Below, piece by piece: positions 17,701 through 26,701 of a DNA stretch of 64,000 nt. The position numbers and the translations under genes were made by a program. Below the pieces are notes generated by a model that had not been told where the DNA came from, ran no database searches, and saw only the letters and a program-made list of their open reading frames with translations. The DNA comes from M3007 sp037445225 (GTDB taxonomy: Bacteria; Bacteroidota; Bacteroidia; Chitinophagales; Saprospiraceae), in NCBI GenBank assembly GCA_037445225.1, contig JBBIKW010000018.1:1-64000 (forward strand). The letters run 5' to 3'. Within the stretch, counting starts at the first letter, position 1. Each line of letters begins with the position of its first letter.

Positions 17701-18844
17701 TAGCACCCCCAACGAGGAAGACTATCTATACCTGCCGCCGCTCGATTTGGGTCGGATGCCTCGGGTAAACTTAGTATTTCACTGGGCCTATGCGCTGTAT
17801 TCCGAAGAGTACTTCGATGGCCTGCGCGTGGAGCTGTTCCCCAACTGCGATCTAAGTGCCGAGCCCATCGTATTGTGGGGTAAGGCAGGCAGCAATTTAG
17901 CGACGCGGTCACCTTCCTCCTCGTTTTTTACTCCCTCTGGAGCAGATGAATGGCGGGCAGCGAGTATTCCATTAGACAGTTTTGCTCCGCAACACGTCAT
18001 CATTCGATTGGCAGCGGTGAACGGCTACGGCAACAATCTTTTCATCGATAATTTGGGTGTGGCTTTGCCCGATACTACTCTTCCCTTAGCCTCCATTAGT
18101 GCTTCTGCCGACACGGTCTGTCGCGCCATCGACACGGCGCAGTTTTGGGTAGGTTCGCCTTTGCCTGGGACTTTTTATATCTGGTCTTTTGGCACGGGGG
18201 CGCAACCGGCTACGGCGTCGGGGCCTGGCCCTCATGCCGTGCGCTTTCTCACCGCCGGGGGGCACACGGTTCGTCTGATTGCGTCGAATGCCAATGGTGC
18301 AGACACTGCCTCCTACCCAGTCTATGCACTTGGAACGGCTACCTCCGCATTCTCATGGGCAGCCGATATGCTTACCGTCACTTTTGAGAACAAGAGCCTC
18401 AATGCAGAGGAATACGCGTGGGACTTTGGCGACGGCAACACGAGCCTGGCCGCTAATCCGGTGCATACATATGCCGCTTCTGGCGACTACACCGTTGCGC
18501 TGCGCACCCGCAATCGGTGTTCGGCTTTGTGGGTAGCGAGCACCCAGACGGTGTTGGTGCGCTCAGTGCGCGTACAGGAGCCGACCGAGATCCTTTACGC
18601 GCGCGCACTGCCCAACCCGAACAGCGGCGTCTTTGCCCTGCACGTGACGGCTGCCCATACTGTTTCTGCTGAGGTGGCTTTGTTCGATGCGCAAGGACAG
18701 CGCGTGGTACACCGAAATGAGGATCTAGTGGCGGGAGAGCAGATGCTGTTCTTTGAGGTGCTGCCTCTGCCCGCTGGGGTGTATTGGTTGCACTTGCACA
18801 CGCCAAGCGGCGCGTTGGTGCGCCGCATTGTGGTGGTGCCTTAG
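14759..18844 (+). CDS. T9SS-exported S8 (subtilisin-like) peptidase with PKD domain and C-terminal sorting domain
   Basis: 1361 residues from the ATG at 14759, which starts a signal peptide (MRVLPVLFFSSISCLLLAQ); 29 upstream codons of the open frame look non-coding. A propeptide-like region extends to about 200. The S8 domain (about 205-510) has the triad Asp239 or Asp240 (VVRDDGPIG), His267 (GDHGDGVAG) and Ser435 (GGTSAAAPG). Beta-rich accessory domains follow, including a fibronectin III-like segment (about 720-800), a jelly-roll/MAM-like segment (about 920-1080) and a PKD domain with WDFGDGNTS near 1220. The last 80 residues (LPNPNSGVFALHV... GVYWLHLHTPSG) are a type A T9SS sorting domain. 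It is predicted to be secreted across the outer membrane and attached to the surface. The stop overlaps the recF stop on the other strand. Confidence 0.93.
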   Translation: MRVLPVLFFSSISCLLLAQSVPSSQGAYSPLFSSDKNRAEVGPVNAAADAVNGYVFKRVYCDPLPSSAMRAAVEAEGAVFLGYLGRNTYVMALPIDYEVARLQRINARRLWAVTPEEKLHRNLLEEPYGDWAVEGDRVHLYVQVYPQVRIQEAGDRFRALGYDVVEEGSQSGFLHVRVPRSAVYSVAALPFVRYVELMPPPSVPEDLNGRALHRSGLLDTDSPLGRRYDGSGVIAVVRDDGPIGPHIDFKGRYTGWGDVETINDGDHGDGVAGILGGAGNLNPHMRGMAAGVHLYAIPYRANFQDATVELVDLGATLTNTSYSNGCNTGYTLTARIVEEQLYNNPALMHVFSAGNEGTSNCNYGAGPGWGNITGGHKVAKNAMAVANLRADGTLMGSSSRGPVHDGRLKPDLAAHGHQQGSTAPNHTYQAFGGTSAAAPGVVGVLAQLTQAYREHYSGAQPPAALLKAALLNTANDLGNPGPDFQFGWGMVNAWRAYRLLTEGRWLRSSADHQATGIHSLTVPPGVRQLRVFLYWADPPAEAGAQRALINDLDLEVVAPDGTVLLPLVLNPKPDPAALSAPAKPGRDSLNNAEQVVAVHPAPGAYTLRVKGYEVPLGPAEYYLVWDFLYDSLKIVYPVGGEGVAPGETCRIHWDALDTTGSFLLQYSLDNGQTWEPIAIVEGSARMYDWNVPNAVSGQVRVRVSRGGFEDVSESPFSIVGVPTDLKVERVCLDSATLSWKPIHDTLHYDVYVLGEKYMEIVGSGAGARQTVPISHPGQEQWFSVRAAAPSGLAGRRALAIQWSGGLKECPQPRDLALKELLSPQRTAIESAVACQPITWPVRVRVANEGTLPAQGGLIHYQLNDDPPVADTLPDLSPGESTDFAFDAPLMLVQSGQNRLRMWTTLAGENVFFNDTLTLFFRSAIGGRDTPFVEGFSDAVFPPPGWAVANPDSATTWRRYSLPVVGPDGLPTLAAYLNFFDYSTPNEEDYLYLPPLDLGRMPRVNLVFHWAYALYSEEYFDGLRVELFPNCDLSAEPIVLWGKAGSNLATRSPSSSFFTPSGADEWRAASIPLDSFAPQHVIIRLAAVNGYGNNLFIDNLGVALPDTTLPLASISASADTVCRAIDTAQFWVGSPLPGTFYIWSFGTGAQPATASGPGPHAVRFLTAGGHTVRLIASNANGADTASYPVYALGTATSAFSWAADMLTVTFENKSLNAEEYAWDFGDGNTSLAANPVHTYAASGDYTVALRTRNRCSALWVASTQTVLVRSVRVQEPTEILYARALPNPNSGVFALHVTAAHTVSAEVALFDAQGQRVVHRNEDLVAGEQMLFFEVLPLPAGVYWLHLHTPSGALVRRIVVVP

Positions 18845-19941
18845 GCGTTTGCCCCTCCAGTGGTGTGCAGCCGATATTCTGCGCCAAAAGCTCCCATGGC
18901 CGCTGCTAAGCGCTGCGGATGCGTGTCGGTGAGGAAGATCTGGCCGAAGCTGCGCTTCCACAGCAGGCGGATCAGCTGCTCGACGCGCCGCTCGTCGAGT
19001 TTGTCGAAGATGTCATCTAACAGCAGGAGCGGCTCCACCCCTTTTGCGTGGCGAAGCACTTCGTATTGAGCCAAACGCAGGGCGAGGAGGAAAGATTTTA
19101 GCTGGCCCTGGGAGGCGTACTTTTTGACCGGATAACCGCGGAGCGTCAGGTCGAGGTCGTCGCGGTGTGGGCCGACGCTGGTGCGCTCCAAGGCGCGGTC
19201 GCGCTCGCGATAAGCGGCCAGTTCGGCGGCTAAGTCGTCGGAATGGCCGCCCGGCTCTAAGCGGAGGGCTACGGGTTCGTTTTCGCCAGCGATTTCAGCG
19301 TACAGATTTTGAAAGAGCGGCGCCAGTTCTTCAACGAAGGCGCGGCGCGCTTGCCACAAGATCGCTGCCGGAGCGCTCATCTGTTGGTCGAAGGTAGCTA
19401 ACAGGACGGGGTCGAAGCGGCGCTGTTCGGCAAAGGTTTTGAGTAGGGCGTTGCGCTGTTTGAGCAGCGAAGTGTATATGGTCAACTGGTGCAAGTAGGA
19501 GGGAGACAGCTGCGACAGGGTAGTATCTAAAAAGCGGCGGCGCTCCTCGCTGCCCTCCTGGATGAGGGCGATGTCGTCGGGCGAAACTATGACGACCGGG
19601 TAAAGCCCTACGTAATCGGCTAAGCGCGAAAAGGGCGCGCCGTTGCGGGCGATCTCTTTTCGCTGGCCATCGTAGGTGAGTGCCACGCGCTCCACTTCGC
19701 CAGACCGCACAAAGACCCCTTCTATCCGATAAAAGTCGGCTCCGTGCTGCACTAAGTGCCGATCGGCAAGCCCTCGGTGGCTCCGCGTCAGGCACAGCAC
19801 GTGAACGGCTTCGAGCAGGTTTGTCTTTCCGGTGCCGTTAGGCCCTACAAAACCGTTGAGGCGCGGCGCGAGCGCCACCTGGTGCTGGGCATAGCTCTTA
19901 AAATGCGTCAACCGCAGCGCGCGCAAGTACAGCGAGGTCAC
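18841..19941 (-). CDS. recF: DNA replication and repair protein RecF
   Basis: 366 residues from the GTG at 19941, giving MTSLYLRALRLTHFKSY, the normal RecF N-terminus. The frame is open further upstream, but those codons lie inside the preceding gene. Walker A GPNGTGKTN is at about 33-41, the family signature YKSY-type HFKSYAQHQV precedes it, and the ABC signature/Walker B region GQLKSFLLALRLAQ... LLLLDDIFDKLDERR is near the C-terminus. RecF is an SMC-like ATPase that helps load RecA at gaps through RecOR. The start lies 4 bases after the stop of the beta-barrel gene, so the two are likely translated from one transcript. Its TAA overlaps the convergent subtilase's TAG. Confidence 0.95.
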   Translation of the reverse strand: MTSLYLRALRLTHFKSYAQHQVALAPRLNGFVGPNGTGKTNLLEAVHVLCLTRSHRGLADRHLVQHGADFYRIEGVFVRSGEVERVALTYDGQRKEIARNGAPFSRLADYVGLYPVVIVSPDDIALIQEGSEERRRFLDTTLSQLSPSYLHQLTIYTSLLKQRNALLKTFAEQRRFDPVLLATFDQQMSAPAAILWQARRAFVEELAPLFQNLYAEIAGENEPVALRLEPGGHSDDLAAELAAYRERDRALERTSVGPHRDDLDLTLRGYPVKKYASQGQLKSFLLALRLAQYEVLRHAKGVEPLLLLDDIFDKLDERRVEQLIRLLWKRSFGQIFLTDTHPQRLAAAMGAFGAEYRLHTTGGANA

Positions 19942-19945
19942 AGCG

Positions 19946-20548
19946 CTAAAAGCCGTAGGTGATGGCAAAGCGATATTGCCAGGGATTCTCAAACGTGTTG
20001 ATATCGCCGCCGATGTAAAAATCGTACAGGATAGCAACTTCTTGCCCAAACCCGCCTCGGCCGCGGCTGAAGTTGTAGCCCGCTCCGAGGTTCTGAACCG
20101 GCCGACCGCGCCGAAAGATGGTGTAGTTTACACCGTCGAATTCGATGAAATTGTCGGAGCGGCTGCCCAGCTCACCGTGCAAGAAAAAGCCGCGGAAGAC
20201 GTGCACCCGCACAAAAAGCGCTATTTCAAAATCGAAAAGGTTGAACGCTCGCACGCCTTGAAACTTCTGATAGGTATACTGTACACCCAGACGCGGCCCT
20301 AACGAGAGCGGCGGCAAGACCTTGTAGCCCACCATAGGCGATAGGTTGATGCTAAAGGTCGAAGAAAACCCTGTTCCGCCAAATCCCAACCCAAAGAAAC
20401 CGCCGTACCACAGCTTATCCGCGAAGGGGTTGTCGGTGTTGGCTGGCTCGTTGGGACGGCGGCGCTGAGCCTGCGCCGATGTCGACAGCAAGAACAACAG
20501 GAGAAAGAGCGCAAGACCGCTAAGGCAAAAGATAGGGTGCCGCTTCAT
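19946..20548 (-). CDS. Small outer-membrane beta-barrel protein
   Basis: 200 residues with a signal peptide (MKRHPIFCLSGLALFLLLFLLSTSAQAQ) and then alternating-hydrophobicity strands rich in Gly, Phe and Tyr (WYGGFFGLGFGG, LGPRLGVQYTYQ, FFLHGELGS). It ends in a Phe (QYRFAITYGF), as barrels recognised by BamA do. An eight-stranded porin-like barrel is likely. The function is unknown. It is directly upstream of recF with 4 bases between stop and start. Confidence 0.8.
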   Translation of the reverse strand: MKRHPIFCLSGLALFLLLFLLSTSAQAQRRRPNEPANTDNPFADKLWYGGFFGLGFGGTGFSSTFSINLSPMVGYKVLPPLSLGPRLGVQYTYQKFQGVRAFNLFDFEIALFVRVHVFRGFFLHGELGSRSDNFIEFDGVNYTIFRRGRPVQNLGAGYNFSRGRGGFGQEVAILYDFYIGGDINTFENPWQYRFAITYGF

Positions 20549-20871
20549 GTGCTTTGTTTTTTAAAGGAGGGTAATGTCGGACTTTTGACGAACGGAGCAC
20601 TTCTGAGGTGAGATAGGTATTTTGCAAATGGAATTGTTTACTACTTTCGCCGCGCGGCAAGCGCGCAATCCAGGGTGCAAAGAAACACCTTCTTTGGCGT
20701 TTTCGCCTTTTCCCAGAAATACGAGCCAAAAAGCAGCCCAGGCCGATTCGCATTCGTAACAATGAGCAACCGTCGGTCGTTTTAGCGACCTTTTCTCGCG
20801 ACACAAGAACCGAGTGATGGCGCTGCGGATCTTTCACTTAACCTGGCTTTTAAACAACGTATTATTGGACT
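20549..20871. other. Intergenic region between divergent genes
   Basis: About 320 bases. Open frames exist on the minus strand, but their products have no recognisable feature and no gene-like composition. A weak 5-bp hairpin GGTCG-TTTTAG-CGACC followed by TTTT lies at 20775-20794. Otherwise I see nothing definite; promoters for the beta-barrel gene and the metzincin gene should lie here. Confidence 0.4.
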
Positions 20872-23800
20872 ATGCTCAACTACCTACTGCGAATGCATCG
20901 GTGGCTCGCTGTGGCTGTTCCGATGCTGCTTTCAACGGCGCTCCACGCTCAGCTCGTTATTGGACACGAGGAAGCCCTTCCGGAAGGCCTCGAGGTACAA
21001 CAAGTGCTGCGGGAATGGCGTGTGTATCGCATCAATCCCGCGGAAGTTCAGCGTTTGCTGGCGGAAAAGCCAGAAAACGCATCGCTCACGCTGCGCTTAG
21101 GCGAGCGCTATGAGTGGGCGCTTCAGTTGCAACCCAGTCGGATCCTTGCACCAGGGTATTTCCTGCAGGTGGCTGGCGGCAACGGCACGGAGATGCTCCG
21201 CCACCGGCGCGATATTGCCTTCCGAGGCTACGAGGCAAAGCACCGCGGAAAAGTACGGCTGACGGTAGACAAAGATTTCCTCTACGGCTTTGTAGAGGCG
21301 GAGGGCGAACGCTACTACCTCGAGCCGCTGTGGTACCACTCTCCGGAGGTTGCGCGCGATCTTTTCTTGGTGTACCCCATGAGCGCGGTGATTCGGAGGC
21401 ACGACCACGGCACCTGTATGCTGTTAGCGGCCGAAGAGCACGAACACCATATGGAGAAGTACTCCGGCGATCGGCCGGAGGCGTCGGGTTGCTACGAAAT
21501 CGAAATCGCCATTGCCTCTGACAAGTCGATGTTTCTCAAGTACGGATCGGTCGGCGCGGTAGAGGCGCGCAACATCGGCATCATCAACAATGTACAGGGC
21601 GATTACACTGGCGTGTTCAACCACGACATAGAGTTTGTTATCGTCACCCAGTTTGTCGTTACCGGCACGGACCCGTGGACCAGCTCTACCAATGCCGGCG
21701 AACTGCTGGCTTCCTTCCGCAACTGGGGCAACAACAACGGTTTTGGGGTGCCTTTCGACAACGGCGAACTGTGGACAAACCGCAATTTCGACGGTAACAC
21801 GATCGGTATCGCCTACCTGAACGGCATGTGCAACTCCAACAAATACCATTGCCTCCAGGACTTTTCTACCAATCCGGAGCTGTTGCGTTGCCTCACCTCG
21901 CACGAGATCGGGCACAACATGTCGGCCAATCACGACCCCACCAGCGGCGGCAGCTGCCCGCCCAACTACATCATGTGCCCGTTTGTCAGCACCTCCAACA
22001 CTTGGAGCACGAATTCCATCAACGTCATCAGCAGTTACATCACCAATCGCATCAATTCGGGGTGCTTCCAGCCCTGTGGGGCCAGCCAACCGCTCACAGC
22101 CGACTTTGAGTGGTCGCCCGACCCCGCCTGCCGCTTGCAACCGGTGCAGTTTACCGACCTGTCTACGGGCAACATCACTTCGCGCAGCTGGCAATTCCCG
22201 GGAGGTTCGCCGACTTCTTCCACCCAACAAAACCCCGTGGTCACTTGGTCGAGTGCCGGCACCTACAATGTCGTCCTAACAGTGTCGGGTCCGGGCGGAA
22301 CAGCCTCCGCCACGAAACAAGTGCTCATTAAGCCTACACCTACGGCTAATTTCACCTACACATTCAGCGGCTTAACCTACACGTTTACCAGCACCTCGCA
22401 AAACGCTACCAGCTTTAACTGGGACTTTGGCGATGGCAGCTCCAGCAATGAGGAAAATCCGGTACACACCTATGCGGATGCGGGCATCTACACCGTCGTG
22501 CTCACCGTGGAAAACGACTGTGGCACGGCTACAAAGACGGTAACCATCAACACTTTGCCCACTGCCGACTTTTCGGCCGACCCCACTGCCGGCTGCGCTC
22601 CCTTGGTGGTGCAGTTCATCAATGAATCCTCTTCCAACGCCACCTCTTTCATCTGGCAATTCCCCGGCGGCTCGCCCGCTTCCTCCAACCTGAAAAATCC
22701 CATCGTATCCTACCAGGTTTCCGGCACCTACACGGTGACGCTCACTGCCATCAATGGTACCGGAACCAACCAAATCACCAAAACCAACTACATCACGGTG
22801 CAAAACGTGCCCTCGTCCAACTTCACCTTTTCGGTCGACACGCTGAAGGTGACGTTTACCAACAATTCTCAGGGGGCGAATACCTTCCTTTGGAACTTCG
22901 GCGATGGCAACACGAGCACCGCACCTAATCCCGTGCACACATATGCGCAGAGCGGCACCTATACCGTAACGCTGACGGCTACCAACGCCTGCGGCAGCAA
23001 TACCTCTACCAAATCGGTGATGGTAATAGGACCGCCCTTGGCCAGTTTCACGGCCGACACCACCTCGGGCTGTGCGCCTCTGACGGTGCAGTATACGAGC
23101 ACCTCGCTGGGCAACCCTACGGCTTTCTACTGGCAGTTCTCCGGCGGCACGCCCTCCACCGACACTGTTCCCAACCCTATCGTGACGTACAATGCGCCGG
23201 GCAGTTACGACGTGACGCTCATCGTCACCAACGCTCTGGGTAACGACACGCTAATAGCCGAGGACTTCATCAACATCTTGCCCGCTCCGGTGGCGGGCTT
23301 TACGGCGACGACCAATGGGTTTACGGCGGCGTTTACCAACACGTCGGCGAATGCCGACAGTTACGCGTGGGACTTTGGCGACGGCAACACGAGTACGGCG
23401 GCCAGTCCGGAGCACACGTATGCACAGGACGGCATTTACACGGTGACACTGGTGGCCACAGGGCCTTGCGGCACCAGTACGTTCTCGCAGACGGTGGTCA
23501 TTGCCACACCACCGGTGGCGGGCTTTACGGCGGCTCCGACGTCGGGCTGTGGGCCGCTGACGGTGCAGTTTACTAACACCTCTTCGCCCAACGCCACGTC
23601 CTTCCAGTGGTTTTTCCCGGGCGGCACCCCCGACACGTCGACGCAGCAGAACCCGGCGGTCACCTACACGGCTCCGGGCACGTATTCAGTGACACTTGTC
23701 GCTTCCAACGCTGCGGGCAGCGACACGGTGGTGGCGAACAGCGCCGTGGTGGTGCTGCCCGGTCCGGTGGCGGGCTTTACGGCGACGACCAATGGGTTTA

Positions 23801-26643
23801 CGGCGGCGTTTACCAACACATCGGCGAATGCCGACAGTTACACGTGGGACTTTGGCGACGGCAACACGAGCACGGCGGCAAACCCGGAGCACACCTATTC
23901 GCAAGACGGCACCTACACGGTGACACTGGTGGCCACAGGGCCTTGCGGCACCAGTACGTTCTCGCAGACGGTGGTCATTGCCACACCACCGGTGGCGGGC
24001 TTTACGGCGGCTCCGACGTCGGGCTGTGGGCCGCTGACGGTGCAGTTTACTAACACCTCTTCGCCCAACGCCACGTCCTTCCAGTGGTTTTTCCCGGGCG
24101 GCACCCCCGACACGTCGACGCAGCAGAACCCGGCGGTCACCTACACGGCTCCGGGCACGTATTCAGTGACACTTGTCGCTTCCAACGCTGCGGGCAGCGA
24201 CACGGTGGTGGCGAACAGCGCCGTGGTGGTGCTGCCCGGTCCGGTGGCGGGCTTTACGGCGACGACCAATGGGTTTACGGCGGCGTTTACCAACACATCG
24301 GCGAATGCCGACAGTTACACGTGGGACTTTGGCGACGGCAACACGAGCACGGCGGCAAACCCGGAGCACACCTATTCGCAAGACGGCACCTACACGGTGA
24401 CACTGGTGGCCACAGGGCCTTGCGGCACCAGTACGTTCTCGCAGACGGTGGTCATTGCCACACCACCGGTGGCGGGCTTTACGGCGGCTCCGACGTCGGG
24501 CTGTGGGCCGCTGACGGTGCAGTTTACTAACACCTCTTCGCCCAACGCCACGTCCTTCCAGTGGTTCTTCCCGGGCGGCACCCCCGACACGTCGACGCAG
24601 CAAAATCCCATCGTCACCTACGTGACGCCCGGCATTTACTCGGTGACGCTCATCGTGTCTAACGCCCAGGGCAGTGATACGCTCACTCAGGTGAACTTCA
24701 TCCAGGTGTTTTCCAACGCCAGTGCCGGCTTTACGGCGACGGTGAACGGCGCTACCGCAACCTTCGAGAACACCTCGACCAATGCCAACAGCTACTTGTG
24801 GGACTTTGGCGACGGCAACACCAGCACCGAAGCCCATCCGCAGCATACCTACACTCAGGACGGCACCTATACAGTGACGCTGACCGCTTCCAACTCCTGT
24901 GGGACGAGCACATCGGTGCAGACCGTGGTGATCGTTACGCCGCCGACGGCGGGCTTCACTGCAGCGCCGACCTTGGGTTGCGGGCCGCTGACCGTCCAGT
25001 TTACGAATGCCTCCTCCTCCAACGCCGTTAGCTTCTATTGGGAATTTCCGGGCGGCACTCCCTCCTCCTCGACGGAGCCAAACCCGGTAGTAACCTATGA
25101 GCAGCCCGGCATCTATTCGGTCGTGCTGACGGCGAGCAATGGCGCAGGCAGCGACACGGCGGTACAGGTCGATTTGGTAGTGGTCATAGGGCCTCCTACT
25201 GCAGCCTTCAACGCCCACGCGTCGGGGGCCTCGGTTTCCTTTGAGAACCAATCGAATGGCGCTACAACGTACACGTGGGACTTTGGCGACGGCAACACCA
25301 GCGCAGAAGAGGCTCCTACGCACACGTATGTCGCCAGCGGCACTTACACAGTGGTTCTGACGGCAGCTAACAACTGTGGTACGGCCACATCCACCCAAGT
25401 GATTACCGTCTTGCTGCCGCCAACGGCAGCTTTTAGCGCCGCTCCTACAGAGGGGTGTGCTCCGCTGACGGTAGTGTTCACTAACCAGTCGAGTGCTGAC
25501 GCTACGGACTTCGCCTGGACCTTCGAGGGCGGTACCCCTCCCGTCAGCACCGATCCCAATCCGACGGTGGTCTTTGAGCAGCCGGGCGTTTACACCGTGA
25601 TACTCGTGGCTACCAACGCCGCCGGTAGCAGCACCAGCACGACAACTATCGCCGTAAACGGACCGCCTACAGCGGGATTTACGGTTCAGACGACAGGGCT
25701 TAGCGTAGTGCTGACCAATACCTCACAAAACGCGGTGGCTTTTCACTGGGACTTTGGCGACGGCAACACGAGCACAGAACCCAACCCCACGCATACCTAT
25801 GCCTTGCCGGGCGCCTATACCATCGCATTGCGCGCGGAAAATGCCTGCGGTAGCAGCGAGTACAGCATCCAGGTGGAGATCCAAGGCGCTGCTCCCATCG
25901 CCGCCTTTAAGCCCAGCACTACGCAGGGCTGCTTGCCGCTGACGGTGCAGTTTACCGACCTATCGGCAGGTGAGCCTATTGCTTGGAACTGGTCTTTCCC
26001 GGGCGGCGTGCCCTCCAGCTCTACCGAACAAAACCCAGTAGTTACCTACACTGCTCCCGGCATATATCCAGTGACGCTGGTCGTCACCAATGCGTACGGC
26101 AGCGACACCCTTACCCAGCAGGGGCTTATCGAAGTGCTTTCCTCGCCTGTTGCGGACTTCTTCTATACGGCCGTAGACCTGAATGTCTCGTTCACCAACC
26201 TATCGCAGTACGGCACGTCGTTTAGCTGGAACTTTGGCGATGGGTCTACAAGCACAGAGGAAAATCCCACGCACACCTACGCTAGTCCGGGCACCTATGT
26301 AGTGAGCCTCACGGTGCTTAACAACTGCGGTGCGACGACGCTGCAGAAAAACATCGTGCTTACGGTCGGTACCCTTGAGGCGACTTGGCTGCACGGGTTG
26401 GCCCTCTATCCCAATCCTAACGCGGGACGCTTTACTGTGGAGCTACGCGGCGTGCCCGCATCGGAAGTGAGCTTTGCGCTGATAGACCCCACCGGGCGCT
26501 GGGTTTACCGCACGCAGGTCTCTTTCGAAAGTGGACAGGTACAGCTGCCGTTTGCACTTTCTGACTTGCCGAGCGGCCTCTACACCTTAGTAGTGCGTCG
26601 GGGCAGCAGCGAGGTGTTGCTTCCAGTGGCCATTCAGCGCTAA
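20872..26643 (+). CDS. T9SS-exported M12B-like metzincin with 18 tandem PKD domains
   Basis: 1923 residues with a signal peptide ending near STALHAQ. Residues about 205-400 are a reprolysin-like metallopeptidase: zinc motif HEIGHNMSANHD (His344, Glu345, His348, His354) and a Met-turn in NYIMCPF near 370. From about 405 to 1830 there are 18 PKD modules in nine pairs. One subtype has a Cys near its start and W/FPGG (for example GCAPLTVQF... FPGGTP); the other has WDFGDGNTS and NxCG. Three consecutive pairs are almost identical at DNA level. The last 80 residues (LYPNPNAGRFTVEL... GLYTLVVRRGSSE) are a type A T9SS sorting domain. It is predicted to be a cell-surface or secreted protease held on a long PKD stalk; the substrate is unknown. 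Confidence 0.95.
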   Translation: MLNYLLRMHRWLAVAVPMLLSTALHAQLVIGHEEALPEGLEVQQVLREWRVYRINPAEVQRLLAEKPENASLTLRLGERYEWALQLQPSRILAPGYFLQVAGGNGTEMLRHRRDIAFRGYEAKHRGKVRLTVDKDFLYGFVEAEGERYYLEPLWYHSPEVARDLFLVYPMSAVIRRHDHGTCMLLAAEEHEHHMEKYSGDRPEASGCYEIEIAIASDKSMFLKYGSVGAVEARNIGIINNVQGDYTGVFNHDIEFVIVTQFVVTGTDPWTSSTNAGELLASFRNWGNNNGFGVPFDNGELWTNRNFDGNTIGIAYLNGMCNSNKYHCLQDFSTNPELLRCLTSHEIGHNMSANHDPTSGGSCPPNYIMCPFVSTSNTWSTNSINVISSYITNRINSGCFQPCGASQPLTADFEWSPDPACRLQPVQFTDLSTGNITSRSWQFPGGSPTSSTQQNPVVTWSSAGTYNVVLTVSGPGGTASATKQVLIKPTPTANFTYTFSGLTYTFTSTSQNATSFNWDFGDGSSSNEENPVHTYADAGIYTVVLTVENDCGTATKTVTINTLPTADFSADPTAGCAPLVVQFINESSSNATSFIWQFPGGSPASSNLKNPIVSYQVSGTYTVTLTAINGTGTNQITKTNYITVQNVPSSNFTFSVDTLKVTFTNNSQGANTFLWNFGDGNTSTAPNPVHTYAQSGTYTVTLTATNACGSNTSTKSVMVIGPPLASFTADTTSGCAPLTVQYTSTSLGNPTAFYWQFSGGTPSTDTVPNPIVTYNAPGSYDVTLIVTNALGNDTLIAEDFINILPAPVAGFTATTNGFTAAFTNTSANADSYAWDFGDGNTSTAASPEHTYAQDGIYTVTLVATGPCGTSTFSQTVVIATPPVAGFTAAPTSGCGPLTVQFTNTSSPNATSFQWFFPGGTPDTSTQQNPAVTYTAPGTYSVTLVASNAAGSDTVVANSAVVVLPGPVAGFTATTNGFTAAFTNTSANADSYTWDFGDGNTSTAANPEHTYSQDGTYTVTLVATGPCGTSTFSQTVVIATPPVAGFTAAPTSGCGPLTVQFTNTSSPNATSFQWFFPGGTPDTSTQQNPAVTYTAPGTYSVTLVASNAAGSDTVVANSAVVVLPGPVAGFTATTNGFTAAFTNTSANADSYTWDFGDGNTSTAANPEHTYSQDGTYTVTLVATGPCGTSTFSQTVVIATPPVAGFTAAPTSGCGPLTVQFTNTSSPNATSFQWFFPGGTPDTSTQQNPIVTYVTPGIYSVTLIVSNAQGSDTLTQVNFIQVFSNASAGFTATVNGATATFENTSTNANSYLWDFGDGNTSTEAHPQHTYTQDGTYTVTLTASNSCGTSTSVQTVVIVTPPTAGFTAAPTLGCGPLTVQFTNASSSNAVSFYWEFPGGTPSSSTEPNPVVTYEQPGIYSVVLTASNGAGSDTAVQVDLVVVIGPPTAAFNAHASGASVSFENQSNGATTYTWDFGDGNTSAEEAPTHTYVASGTYTVVLTAANNCGTATSTQVITVLLPPTAAFSAAPTEGCAPLTVVFTNQSSADATDFAWTFEGGTPPVSTDPNPTVVFEQPGVYTVILVATNAAGSSTSTTTIAVNGPPTAGFTVQTTGLSVVLTNTSQNAVAFHWDFGDGNTSTEPNPTHTYALPGAYTIALRAENACGSSEYSIQVEIQGAAPIAAFKPSTTQGCLPLTVQFTDLSAGEPIAWNWSFPGGVPSSSTEQNPVVTYTAPGIYPVTLVVTNAYGSDTLTQQGLIEVLSSPVADFFYTAVDLNVSFTNLSQYGTSFSWNFGDGSTSTEENPTHTYASPGTYVVSLTVLNNCGATTLQKNIVLTVGTLEATWLHGLALYPNPNAGRFTVELRGVPASEVSFALIDPTGRWVYRTQVSFESGQVQLPFALSDLPSGLYTLVVRRGSSEVLLPVAIQR
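23287..24602 (+). repeat. 477-base tandem repeat encoding PKD pairs (2.75 copies)
   Basis: Units begin at 23287, 23764 and 24241, exactly 477 bases (159 codons) apart. The second and third copies appear identical over the shared part, while the first differs at only a few positions within the WDFGDGNTS module. The third copy diverges after about 24602. The identity at silent positions shows recent duplication or gene conversion. Confidence 0.9.
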
Positions 26644-26662
26644 GCAGCGCTGGGCAGTATGA

Positions 26663-26699
26663 GCTCAGGGCCTGTGGTGAAAAAATACAGGCCCTGAGC
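26663..26699. terminator. Strong inverted repeat between convergent genes
   Basis: GCTCAGGGCCTGT (26663-26675) and ACAGGCCCTGAGC (26687-26699) form a perfect 13-bp stem with an 11-base loop containing six A. It fills the 58-base gap between two convergent stops, so it can stop transcription from both sides, although neither side has a strong T run. Confidence 0.7.
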
Positions 26700-26701
26700 C
26701 T

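Noticed and set aside
20520..20837. Open frames of 81 and 105 codons on the minus strand in an intergenic region
   Set aside because: No signal, motif or gene-like composition, and one overlaps the start of the beta-barrel gene.
23287..24620. Regular repeats considered as a CRISPR array
   Set aside because: The unit is 477 bases, coding and in frame; there are no short repeats with unique spacers and no cas genes.
24163..25398. 411-codon open frame on the minus strand within the PKD repeats
   Set aside because: It is antisense to a strongly supported gene, its repeats mirror the PKD repeats, and the product is Arg/Gly/Val-rich low-complexity sequence typical of a shadow frame in GC-rich DNA.
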